A DNA stretch of 64,000 nt from Rutidosis leptorrhynchoides. Its lineage: Eukaryota; Streptophyta; Magnoliopsida; Asterales; Asteraceae. A program made the translations under genes and the position numbers. The notes under the pieces were generated by a model. That model ran no database searches, was not told where the DNA came from, and saw only the letters and a program-made list of their open reading frames with translations. Positions 10,731-22,400 of this stretch are shown piece after piece. Where the stretch lies: the NCBI RefSeq assembly GCF_046630445.1, contig NC_092339.1, positions 74,531,501 through 74,595,500 of the forward strand, read 5' to 3'. Positions within the stretch are counted from its first letter, which is position 1, and each line of letters opens with the position of its first letter.

Positions 10731-13700
10731 AGTAGTAATATTATTATAAAAGGGGGGTTTTTACCGTTTAATGACCGGTTTGTCGATTTTATATTTTTAG
10801 GCGTAAAGATAAATGACAATAATTAAAGTGCGTAAAATAAATAAATGACGATAAATAAAATAACAATAAATAAAATTGCGATAGAATATGAAATAAAAGG
10901 ATTATGCTTATTTAAACTTCCGTAATCATGATGTTTAACATTTTGATTTTAATTAATTGTTACTCGGGTTAATTGTGCTTTGTCATGGTTTATTTGATAC
11001 CTATCTGGTTTTTGTCCATAATAGTCCATCGGTCATAAATATAAAGTGCGAGTGTCCTCGTCAAATTACCCTTATACCCGAAGTCAAATATTCCAACTAA
11101 TTAAGGATTTAAACTGTGACGCAGTTATCACTTCTGTCAACAATTACACCAGTTATCACTGTATGTAATCTACCCCTATTTTGATTAGATATGAATATTA
11201 ATTTACCCACTTAATCAGTTTGAATAATCAATTACCCAACCCGAATAATTAATTAAATGATTATAATAGATTCCATATGAACGTCACTAAATAAGACAAC
11301 CATAATCATTATTAATTATTAGGATAATTAATTTGAAGATAGGTTCGACAGACTCCAATGAGTTGTCACTCAATTAGACAATACCCCCCATCTATTAATA
11401 GTCAATAGTCCAATTTCCACAAGTGTCGGTCTTTTGCCCAAACCTTAATTATGATACAAAATCCAATAACCCCGTCTTAATATTTAGTCAAACATCACGA
11501 TTACTTCGGCTTAAATAAGCATAATCATAACTTAGTTACGAGACATTAAATTAAAAAGGAAGAACATAGCTTACAGTGGTGATTAATCGCGTAGCGTTGC
11601 ACGGACAGAATTTCGACTTAAAACCCGTAAAATATTTCTTACAATAACCCAACTAAACCATAACTTTATTATTAAAATTAATTTATATTAAAATTATAAT
11701 ATAAATATATATTACATATTACAGAAGAGAGAAAGAAATATGAAGAAAGGTGTATTTTTTCATTACTCCGTGAATTCCATTTTATAGGCAATTGGTGATT
11801 TGAAATTTTCACTTATGACCCCTTAACTATGCTCAATTAACAACTTTTTATTATTTATTATTATTCTTATTATGAATTATTTAAATATTATATTATATTC
11901 TTGAGCATAGTTAACTTGTAATTTTAGCTCCGTTGCGTCGAGCGTTGAAAGTTGGTTCATGTCTCGGTTCCGGATTTTCTAACGCCTTTTCGTATAATTT
12001 AATATCTTGTACTTTGCATTTTGCGGCTTGTACTTTTGTAATTTTGAGACGTTTCTCATCAATATATTGAACCACTTGGAGTGTAACTTGTACGTTTGAC
12101 CATTTTGGACGTTTTGGTCTTTCAAATCTTCGTTTTTGTCTTTAAATCTTCATTTTTGAGCGATTTGCGTCTTTCGTCTTCGCACTTATTTATTTAACTA
12201 TTACAACTAAAAATAAGGAAATTACATTTAAAAACTTTACATATTGGAACGATATTGCTACTAAATATATGTTCATTTGGAGCACTATCATATGTACTAT
12301 TAGTATATACACTCCAATGATCAGCTTTTAGCAGCCCATGTGAGTCACCTAACACATGTGGGAACCATCATTTGGCAACTAGTATGAAATATCTCATAAA
12401 ATTACAAAAATATTAGTAATCATTCATGACTTATTTACAAGTAAACAAAATTACACATCCTTTATATCTAATCCATATACCAACGACCAAAAACACCTAC
12501 AAACACTTTAATTCTTCAATTTTCTTCATCTAATTGATCTCTCTCAAGTTTTATCTTCAAGTTCTAAGTGTTCTTCATAAATTCTATAAGTTCTAGTTTC
12601 ATAAAATCAAGAATACTTCCAAGTTTGCTAGCTTACTTCCAATCTTGTAAAGTGATCATCCAACCTCAAGAAATCTTTCTTATTTACAGTAAGATATCTT
12701 TCTAATATAAGGTAATACTCATGTCCAAACTTTGATTCAATTTCTATAACTTTAACAATCTTATTTCGAGTGGAAATCTTACTTGAACTTGTTTTTGTGT
12801 CATGATTTTGCTTCAAGAACTTTCAAGCCATCCAAGGATCCTTTGAAGCTAGATCTATTTTTTTCATTTCCAGTAGGTTTATCCACAAAACTTGAGGTAG
12901 TAATGATGTTCATAACATCATTCAATTCATATATATAAAACTACCTTATTCGAAGGTTTAAACTTGAAATCACTAGAACATAGTTTAATTAATTCTAAAC
13001 TTGTTCGCAAACAAAAGTTAATTCTTCTAACTTGACTTTTAAAATCAACTAAACACATATTCTATATCTTTATGATATGCTAACTTAATAATTTAAAACC
13101 AGAAAACATGAAAAACACCGTAAAACCGGACATACGCCGTCGTAGTAACACCGCGGGTTGTTTTGGGTTTGATAATTAAAAATATGATAACCTTTGATTT
13201 AAAAGTTGTTCTTCTGGGAAAATTATTTTTCTTATGAACATGAAACTATATCTAAAAATCATGGTTAAACTCAAAATGGAAGTATGTTTTTCAAAATGGT
13301 CATCAAGACGTCGTTCTTTCGACTGAAATGACTACCTCTTACAAAAATGACTTGTAACTTATATTTTCGACTATAAACCTATACTTTTTATGTTTAGATT
13401 CATAAAATAGAGTTCAATATGAAACCATAGCAATTTGATTCACTCAAAACGGATTTAAAACGAAGAAGTTATGGGTAAAACAAGATTGGATATTTTTTGA
13501 TTGTTGTAGCTACGGGAAATATTGTAACTATTCTATACAAATTATATCCTAGCTAACTTATATTGTATTATACATGTATTCTAATATATTATGTAATCTT
13601 GGGATACCATAGACACGTATGCAAATGTTTTGACATATCATATCGACCCATCTATATATATTATTTGGAACAACCATAGACACTCTATATGCAGTAATGT

Positions 13701-14849
13701 TGGAGTTAGCTATACAGGGTTGAGGTTGATTCCAAAAATATACATACTTTGAGTTGTGATCTAGCCTGAGATGTGTATACACTGGGTCTTGGATTGATTC
13801 AAGATAATATATATCGATTTATTTCTGTACATCTAACTGTGGACAACTAGTTGTAGGTTACTAACAAGGAATGCTGACTTAATAAACTTAAAACATTAAA
13901 ACGTATTAAAAATGTTGTAAATATATTTTGAACATACTTTGATATATATGTACATATTTGTTATAGGTTCGTGAATCGACCAGTGGCCAAGTCTTACTTC
14001 CCGATGAAGTAAAAATATGTGAAAGTGAGTTATAGTCCCACTTTTAAAAATCTAATATTTTGGGATGAGAATACATGCAATTTTATAAATGTTTTACGAA
14101 ATAGACACAAGTAAATGAAACTACATTATATGGGTGAATGATCGAAGCCGAATATGCCCCTTTTTAGCTTGGTAGCCTAAGAATTTGGGAACAGACCCCC
14201 AAATTGACGTGAATTCTAAAGATAGATCTATCGGGCCCAACAAGCCCCATTCTGGAATTTGGAATGCTTTAGTACTTCGAAATTATCATGTCCGATGGGT
14301 GTCCCGGAATGATGGGGATATTCTATATGCATCTTGATAATGTCGGTTACCAGGTGTTCACCATATGAATGAATTTTATCTCTATGTATGAGATGTATAT
14401 TGAAATATGAAATCTTGTGGTCTATTATTAAGATTTGATAATATATAGGTTAAGCCTATAACTCACCAACATTTTTGTTGACGTTTTAAGCATGTTTATT
14501 CTCAGGTGATTATTAAGAGCTTCCGCTGTTGCATACTAAAATAAGGACAAGATTTGGAGTCCATGCTTGTATGATATTGTGTAAAAACTGTATTCAAGAA
14601 ACTTATTTTTGATGTAATATATTCTTATTGTAAACCATTATGTAATGGTCGTGTGTAATCGGTATATTTTATATTATCATTATTTGATAATCTACGTAAT
14701 GCTTTTTAAACCTTTATCGATAAAATAAAGGTTATGGTTGTTTTAAAAATGAATGCAGTTTTTGAAAAACGTCTCATATAGAGGTCAAAACCTCGCGACG
14801 AAATCAATTAATATGGAACGTTTATAATCAATATGAACGGGACATTTCA
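9586..14849 (+). mobile_element. Solo LTR B1 of the Tekay-like family
   Basis: It starts TGTAGTGACCCGAAC and ends GGGACATTTCA, exactly like the family B LTRs at 39219-42471 (inverted) and 59673-63108. Flanks are TAAAC (9581-9585) and TAAAT (14850-14854), a 5-bp TSD with one change. After it there is no primer-binding site and no internal region, so it is a solo LTR. The span is 5.26 kb because family F element F1 (10479-12290) sits inside; without it the LTR is about 3.45 kb, as in the other copies. Confidence 0.9.
10479..12290 (+). mobile_element. Solo LTR F1, nested in B1
   Basis: A 1812-bp TG...CA unit (TGATGATGTAGC ... GCACTATCA) is flanked by the perfect 5-bp duplication TATGT (10474-10478 and 12291-12295). 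Comparison with the uninterrupted B LTR at 60541-60600 shows exactly this block is extra. It matches the inverted unit 25880-27900, including the block with TAAGTCCGGTTCGTTC and ACAGGGAG near 10636-10660 and an (AT)n tract. No ORF is present. Its autonomous lineage is not identifiable from the LTR alone. Confidence 0.92.
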
Positions 14850-14854
14850 TAAAT

Positions 14855-15142
14855 GGAGTACATGATGATTGAAGAAATTTGCTTAATGAAGAAAAAGATA
14901 AAGATAAAGATCGATTTATATATATGGAGACGATTTGTAGTTGTGAGCATGAAGAAGGAACAATTAAACACAAGTAACTATTTACGTGAGTATTAAAATT
15001 TCAAATATCATTTAAAAATTAAATAAAATCTTAACCTAATTTAAATTGGCCGTTTATGCGAATGAAGAAAAAAAGAAAAGAACAAATGTTTTTATTATGC
15101 TAGTGGGATTAGTGAATGATTAGGGTGTTAAATTAAAAGTGT
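14855..15142. other. Unassigned AT-rich spacer
   Basis: This is the sequence between the TSD of B1 and the TSD of the minus-strand Copia element. It is AT-rich with AAGATAAAGATAAAGATC micro-repeats near 14893. No gene or known element is seen. Confidence 0.5.
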
Positions 15143-15147
15143 GATGT

Positions 15148-15395
15148 TAAAACAACAAGTTATTTGCTATGAATAAAAGGTTAAGGAAATAATATGAACA
15201 AGAATATGAAAAACTAAATGTGTTGGATTGATTTCAAAAGGTTACAATCAAATCCTTATATAGAGGATTAAAGTAAAACATAATCATAACATATCAACAA
15301 CTAGACCCACTAGTAAAGCTAGATGACAACTAGCATACATGTGAACACACCAATATGACAACTAGCATACATGTGAACACACTAACCACTAGACC
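15148..15395 (-). repeat. 3' LTR of the minus-strand Copia element, outer part
   Basis: It matches the right LTR from 29553 almost base for base. A 33-bp unit (GACAACTAGCATACATGTGA...) is duplicated at about 15324-15390 in this copy only. The LTR stops abruptly at about 15395, where SIRE sequence begins, and resumes at 25192. Confidence 0.9.
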
Positions 15396-15859
15396 TATTA
15401 GTTCACAGTAATTGAACTATGAACACCAGATTCTCAATTAAACAATAAATAAGAATTATTAGTGCAAGAATTAAGAGAACACGATAATGAAAATATAAAA
15501 TTGATAATGTTGATCGTGCAAAAGATACAAGTTCAAAGCAAACCACACGACCCTATTTATACAGAAAAACACCAAATCTAAAGATTTGGTTTCCAAAACA
15601 ACTTAGCTATAAATAAGGTAAAGATAAACTTAAAAACTAAACTAATATGAAAATAACTCTAAAGTTAATCTTCTGGAGATAAAACCGAATCAAAACAAAT
15701 CTTCTTAAACTTTAAGCATATCTCCAGAATATTCCTTAGCTTAGGCATCAAGAAATCTCAAACCGTTGACTTCAGTAAACACCAGAGTCTGCAACTTCAG
15801 ACTCTAATTCTCCAGATTCTAGCATGCTTTTGACTCATCAGATTTTCATTTTCCCAACA
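15396..15859 (-). repeat. 3' LTR of the SIRE-like element
   Basis: On the minus strand it begins TGTTGGGAAAATG (right edge 15859), just after the purine tract CAGATGGGGGAGAT (about 15860-15873). It matches 24744-25191 with few differences, so the element is fairly young compared with its host. Confidence 0.9.
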
Positions 15860-15897
15860 ATCTCCCCCATCTGATGATGTCAAAACAACCTGTACAC

Positions 15898-18749
15898 CTA
15901 ATTAACCACCTTAGCATACTCCTTTTCGATAAGCTTACACTTGTTCTTCATGTGAGGAATTTTCTTCAACATAGTTAGCTTGCTATAGAAGTGATTCAAC
16001 AATTGAACCCTAAAAGGAAAAGTTTGCTCTGTCTCACATCTGGATAATAAACTGATCAACATCTTAATACTAGCCCCTTCAAACTGATCAACCCTAATCA
16101 ACATCCTTTGATTTCCATTTGTCTTAAACATCAAACCATCCAAATACTCAACTTACTTATCATCAACAAACTCTAAATGTTCAGGGACAGCATACCTTTC
16201 AACATGTCCCTTAGCTCTTCTTTCTTTCATCTCTAAATCAAACATTCCACAAAACACCTCATAATCCTTAAAACTTATAAACCCTTCTTCAAACACCAAA
16301 TGTACCAGCATATAAACTCTCTTCAACACTTCTTTCACAACAACTTGATCTCCTGCATACTCCTTGATACACACATATATGCCTTTCCACTTACAAAAAC
16401 CCAAACGAACAATTTGATTTATTTTAACACTTAACCTCCTATCTGGTAAGTGTTTCATTGTTAGCAGTAGAGTTACACCTTCAAATTCAGATTTATCAAC
16501 CTCAACCTTGACAACATCACCTTCATATCTTCTGAATCTAAATCTCTTGTTCATCTGAGCTCTTAGATCACCATCTTCTCTTTGAGTAGCAGCAACCACA
16601 ACATTACTAGAAGTACCAGTACCCTTATCAACAACATTCTCCCCCTCAATTTGTTGCTCCCCCTCAATGTGAGTCCTCTTAGATTGCTCCCCCTCAACAC
16701 TTGCAAAACCTGCATCTGCAATACCTGCATCATCTGACCTCTTTCTTTTCTCCCTTTTTTGACATCATCTAAAGGCAGAGAAGATATGACCTTCCAAATT
16801 TCAGTCTGTTGATTCTTGAGGGAACAAATATCAGAAGCAAACCCAGTAAAATATTGTCTCAGTTCATCAACACCAACCATTCTTTTCTCCAGCTCAGCCA
16901 ACATGTGATTAATTTCTATGACAGACCCTGAACCACCTGTACTAGTCAACCCCTGCATATCCCCAACCAACCTCCTTACCTCCATCAGCTCATCTTTTGA
17001 AACAAAATTATTATTAAAATTAAGATTATTAATCTTAGACTGCACACAAGAGAGCTTGTCATCAAACTCCTTAGTCAACTTGGTCAAAGCCTGATGTATG
17101 CCAACCATGGTGACTGGTGCCTTAGTCTGAGAAGTATTAACAATGGATAGGGGTAGGGTTGACATGTCCTCACAACCTTCCTGTTGAAAAGTAGGGCAAT
17201 CCTTGGACATAGAAGGATTTGAGGCCTGTATTACACCCTGTGACATGAGTGTAACATTGGCAGCCTGTGCAAGTATGTGTAAGGATGGAATATTTGGAGT
17301 GGGTAGTGGCAGACTTAAGTCTGGGGTAGCAGTTGGCTTGGCCATTTCAGTAGATTGTTGAATTTGGTTATTTGAGTCCAGGATTGAGACTTCTTCATGT
17401 AAGTCAACTGAGTGGGTTTTCTCAGTGACTGTAATGTGGGTATCCAAGTTAACTAACCTACCAGGTTCAGGTTGGGTCAAAGCACTCCTCTCACCAACCT
17501 CTAGCAGAGATGGTGGAGCAGTACGTGCAGCACTCTTCCTAGTGAATTTTTGAGGTGAATCCGCAAGTGCTGTAGTATCTAAGGTTTTAGATATGGTGGT
17601 ATTCTCAGTATGAACTGGTGGGTTCATAAGGTGGGTCGAGTGGATAATTTGCTCAGCAGCAGTGGGTGAAGATGAGTTAGAGTGAGGTGGGATTTCCTCA
17701 CCCATGTCTTCAGCCTGCTCTGTTTGTGAAACAACATGGGGTGGAGTTTGTGTGGGGGTAGAATCTGATTGCTCAGATTCTAAAGATGGTTGACCATTGT
17801 TGTGATCTCCTACAGACCCTGATTGCTCAGATTCTGAAGAAGATGCCCCTGTAGACACTGATTGCTCAGAATCTGTAGGTTGGTCTGCACGGCCAAGATT
17901 GACCCAATGCAACATAGCAGCAGTAAGAGCTACCTCTTGATCATTCACAATGTGGTTGTGAAACATTCTGACACTACATTCTGGAATAAAAGTATACTCA
18001 TACACACGAAACACTTTAAGTCCATCATACAAAGCAGGTGTCATTGCTTGTTCAAACATTAAACTTAAAAACCTGATAAAAGGCACATTATGATCTCTTG
18101 GAGTTTTTTCAGTGAGAACCAAGAGCTCATTAAAGATTAAACGAGCAAAATCAATATTCCTTCATGTGACTATTGCATGAAACAGATGTGCCTCATAATC
18201 ATTAACCTCTGTCAGACTACTACATTTGAAGCTCAAACTTCTAATGACATTCGATAACAAAAACATCCACCTTGGAGTGAACATACCAATCTTAACAGAA
18301 GAATTAGTTACAGGCTGACCAACCATAGGAAAACAAGATCTCACAGCAGACCTTGACACAGTTCTAACAAAGTTATCCTGTACAGAAAGATTCAAAGCAA
18401 TTCTCAAATGATTTTCAGTAATAGTTAAAGAATTGTTACCATCTCGATAAGTACCAGTGATAGATCTAGCTTCTCTGTTTCCAACACAGGTATACCAAAA
18501 TTCGCCTAACATCTCTGGAAACATGATAGTTGTCTTGAAGAAAGCCTCCTTTAAAGGATGATTTCACATGAACAAAACCAAATCCTCATACCCTTCATTG
18601 GCAAAATTCGCAGGAATAATAGCACAAGCAACCCTATTGTTAGCTGAAACCTGCACATCCTTCTCTCCTCTGATTTCCTTTGCCCTAATCATGTTATCGG
18701 TTGGAACAAGAACAAAAGGAATGAACTTCGTATTTGCCATTAGCTTCAA
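15898..18749 (-). pseudogene. SIRE extra ORF (env-position ORF), degraded
   Basis: Downstream of RNase H, on the same strand as pol, a frame runs from the ATG at about 18740-18749 to a stop at 15898. It is broken only by in-frame stops near 18564, 18162 and 16153 and by one frameshift near 16755 in an A6 run on the coding strand. The N-terminal ~300 residues look like a folded domain. A Ser/Thr/Gln/Pro-rich linker follows (about 17880-17200, with repeated SEQS motifs), then a coiled-coil-like stretch (around 17050-16800) and a basic/acidic C-terminal domain. I see no signal peptide or transmembrane helix, so 'envelope-like' describes its position, not its features. Such ORFs are known in SIRE elements; their function is not established. 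Confidence 0.75.
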
Positions 18750-19195
18750 TCAAAAACTTGCAAGAACACGAGTGAATTATGAAAATCGAGAGAGGTTTTG
18801 AAGAAGATGATGATCGATGATCGAATGAGAGGGATTAGGGTTTATGTTTGAAGATTAATTTGAAGAAGATTTTGAAGAAGGAAAATTAGGGGATATAAAT
18901 ACCTCAGACACAAAAATTTCAAAAAGTTACCATTAACCCCTTTCAAAATTTAACTTTTTACTTTATAAACCCGAATAAAGAAAACCTTTATTGACCAAAG
19001 AAGGAAACAAAGTTTACAGTAAAAATACACAAACAGAGTAAACCATTCCAGACTCTAAATAACATGGTGTCATCCAGACTCTGAATGTGACGAAATCCAG
19101 ACACAAATTTTTTTTTTTTTTTTTTTATTTTTTACAACAGTTTAGAGAATATCATCACTGGACAATATTTCAATTGATGGATTTAACATTTCAAG
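18750..19195. other. Spacer between SIRE pol and the extra ORF
   Basis: About 445 bp of AT-rich sequence with a T-run at about 19109-19127 (A-run on the element strand). No coding sequence is seen. It would hold the leader of any separate transcript for the extra ORF, but no clear promoter is visible. Confidence 0.5.
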
Positions 19196-21844
19196 TTATC
19201 CAAGAAGATAAAAATGTCTTTCCTCAGGAAGTGCTTTAGTGAAAATATCTGCCAATTGATCCTTAGTGCCAATATGCTTTAAAAACACTTTGCACTTCTC
19301 AACACAATCCTTTATAAAATGATGCCTGATTTCAATATGCTTGATTCTGGAGTGAAACACTGGATTCTCAGTAATAGCAATTGCACTTTCATTGTCACAC
19401 ATTATTGGAGTTTTGGTCAAAGTTAACCCAAAATCCAAAAGTTGATGTTGCATCCAAAGTAACTGAGCACAACAACTTCCTGCAGCAACATATTCAGCTT
19501 CTGCTGTGGAAGTGGCCACATAATTCTGCTTTTTACTAGACCAGCTGACCAATTTTTCACCTAGTAATTGACATCCACCAGAAGTGCTTTTTCTGTCTAA
19601 TTTGCAACCTGCATAGTCTGCATCTGTGTAACCAATTAGATCAAACCCTGAGTCTTTAGAGTACCAAAGACCCAGGTTAGGGGTACCTTTTAAGTACCTA
19701 AAAATTCTTTTCACATCTTTATAATGAGACTCCCTAGGATCAGATTGGTAACGTGCACAAAGACATGTAGCAAACATTATATCAGGTCTACTTGCAGTTA
19801 AATATAGCAAAGATCCAATCATACCTCTATAGGTTGATTGACAAGTGAGTTTCCCAGATTCATCTTTATCAAGCTTTTCAGAAACACTCATTGGAGTTCT
19901 TAAAGTAGAACAATTTTTAAAATCAAATTTAGTTAACATGTCAGAAATGTAGTTACTTTGGTTAATAAAAATGCCTTCAGAACTCTGTTTTATTTTCAAC
20001 CCAAGAAAATAGTTTAAAGTACATAAATTACTCATTCTATACTCTTCAGACATAATGTCAGAAAATCATTTTCTTAAGTGTGGATTTGTAGACCCAAAAA
20101 TAATGTCATCAACATAAATTTGAACAAGTAACACATCACCTTTGTCCTTTTTGATAAACAAAGTCTTGTCAATGGCTCCTTTGGAAAAGTTCTTTTCTAG
20201 AAGAAATGTTGACAAAGTATCATACCAGGCTCTGGGAGCTTGCTTCAGACCATACAATGCTTTCTTCAACCTGTAAACATGCTTAGGAAATTTCTTACTT
20301 ACAAAACCAGGAGGTTGTTTCACATAGACCTCTTCTTGCAATTTACCATTCAGGAAAGCACTCTTCACATCCATTTGAAACACCTTGAAATCTTTGTGAG
20401 CAGCATATGCCAGAAACAGTCTAATAGCTTCAATTCTAGCAACAGGAGCAAAAGTCTCATCATAGTCTATTCCTTCTTCTTGTCTGTACCCTTGAGCAAC
20501 CAACCTTGCTTTATTTCTGATTACAATACCATCTTTATTAACCTTGTTTCTAAAAACCCATTTTGTGCCTATTGCAGTTTTATCAGCAGGCTTTGGAACC
20601 AATTCCCAAACATCATTCCTTTCAAATTCTGTCAATTCTTCAGTCATAGCCTCAACCCAATCATTGTCAGCCAATGCTTCATATACTTCTTTAGGCTCAA
20701 TTAGTAAAAGAAAATAAGAAAAGAAGCAGTAATTTGCTATAGCAAAATCAGACACAGGTGTCTGAGCAGAAGAACTAGGTTTAGGCAAACCAGTAGGATC
20801 CACAATATAATCCTCAAGATGCTTTGGAGGGACTATATTTCTAGATGATTTTCTAGTAGGAACAACAGGATCCACAGTGATATTTGATGACTGATCACTT
20901 TCTTGAATAACAACAGGCTCATCTTCTTGTGGAACTTCTTCTGTGTGGGTATTATCTGCAGATTCATTTCTTAACCCATACAAGTTAGGTTCATTTGACT
21001 CAGACTCTGAATCCAGAGTCTGAACACTGTTTTCAGAAATTAAATTTGACAATTCACCAAGTACATGTTGCTCAGTGTTGGATGTCTGATCCATTTCTGT
21101 AGAACTTTCATCAAAGGAAATATTAATGGATTCTTCAATCTTCATTCTCCTCTGATTATAAACTCTATAAGCTTTAGAAACAGAAGAATATCCCATAAAT
21201 ACACCTTCATCAGATTTTGGCCTCATCTTATCAAGCTGATCTCTTTGATTTAAAATATAGCACTTACAGCCAAATACATGGAAGTAATGAATAGTAGGCA
21301 CCTTTTTATGGTATAACTCATAGGGAGTTTTGCCATGTTTCTTCACAATCAAGGACCTATTTTGAGTATAACATGCTGTGTTGACTGCCTCTGCCCAGAA
21401 CCTTAGAGCAACATTTGATTGGCATAACATGGTTCTGGCTGCTTCAATAAGGGTTCTATTTCTTCTTTCAGTAACTCCATTTTGTTGAGGAGTTCTAACA
21501 GCAGAGAAATTTTGACCAATTCCAGATTCTTCACAAAAATCAATTAATGTAACATTCTTGAACTCAGTACCATGATCACTTCTCAATTGTTTAACAAGAA
21601 CACCTTTTTGAACCTGCTCTCTCTTAATCAAATTGATGATTTCTTCAGGAGCATCACTTTTTGTAGCTAAGAAAATAACCCATGTAAATCTTGAATACTC
21701 ATCAACAATCACTAGAGTATATCTTTTCCCACCCAAACTACTAGTGTTCATTGGACCAAATAGATCCATGTGAAGCATATGAAGTGGATCACTAATAGTA
21801 GCCAGGGTTTTTGAGGGAAACTTTGTTTTGGTCTGTTTACCCAT
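19196..21844 (-). pseudogene. SIRE pol: integrase core, RT and RNase H
   Basis: Read on the minus strand. Integrase core with [15 protein letters not shown] and VTERRNRT, supplying the D, D, E catalytic residues. Then a Copia RT with [11 protein letters not shown] and the catalytic YVDDIIFGS. Then RNase H with YTDADYAGC, AEAEYVAAG and DQLADIFTKAL. The frame is interrupted by one in-frame TGA at about 20063, just after the YVDD region, and by an in-frame TAA near 21882 between the integrase zinc region and core. These single-base stops are the main damage. The lineage call rests on the RT ([15 protein letters not shown]) and the PRAWYDTLS block. Confidence 0.93.
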
Positions 21845-21897
21845 AATACATGCAGAACAAGGTTTATCTTTCTTAAAAGGCTGTTAAGGCAGACCTC

Positions 21898-22365
21898 TTA
21901 CAAGCTTCTTTTTGGAAAGCTCATTAATATTTTTGAAATTGAGATGAGAAAGCCTTTTGTGCCAAAGCCAATTAAGTTCAGGGACAGTCTGAGAGTACAT
22001 ACATGTTTCAATTCCAGCATCAACAGAATTAGATCCAGCATATACACATTTTGAAATCTCCAGGCTACAAGTGTTGGCCTTCCTTTGGGATCAAAAATAA
22101 TACCAGCTTTCTTTCTTATTCTGATTTCACAATCTTCATCAGCAATTTGGCTTACACTTAGCAGATTATGCTTCAACCCTTCAACTAAAGCAACTTTCTT
22201 AAATAAAACACTTCCAGCTATAACAGTACCATAACCAATAGTCTTTGCAACTGAATTATCACCATATCTTACAGAAGGACCTTTTTTTTTAACAAACCCT
22301 ACAAGATGCTCTTTGCACCCAGTCATGTGTCTTGAGCAACCACTGTCCAAATACCACATGTTACC
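21898..22365 (-). pseudogene. SIRE protease and start of integrase
   Basis: On the minus strand the region opens with WYLDSGCSRHMTG, the Copia protease signature, and continues with GLKHNLLSVSQI, the usual junction to the integrase zinc domain. Near 22030 a frameshift separates this from the WHKRLSHLN motif of the pre-integrase domain, which continues toward 21900 in another frame. The segment is preceded by an acceptor-like sequence (exon edge about 22365). Confidence 0.88.
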
Positions 22366-22400
22366 CTATTACACAAGACACAAACAAAAGAGAATGGTTA
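22366..22400 (-). promoter_or_regulatory. Acceptor-like site between SIRE gag and pol
   Basis: On the minus strand, between the gag stop (about 22398) and the protease, the sequence reads CTAAC (branch-point-like), a pyrimidine-rich stretch, then TAATAG just before GGTAACATG. This is what a plant 3' splice site looks like. gag and pol are in different frames, so splicing could link them. The donor is not identified: the nearest GT would give an intron of only about 50 nt. Confidence 0.35.

Noticed and set aside
15898..18749. Viral envelope gene
   Set aside because: Position matches the SIRE extra ORF, but no signal peptide or transmembrane segment is visible.
20240..20704. Plus-strand ORF opposite the SIRE RT
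   Set aside because: Shadow of the minus-strand RT coding sequence.
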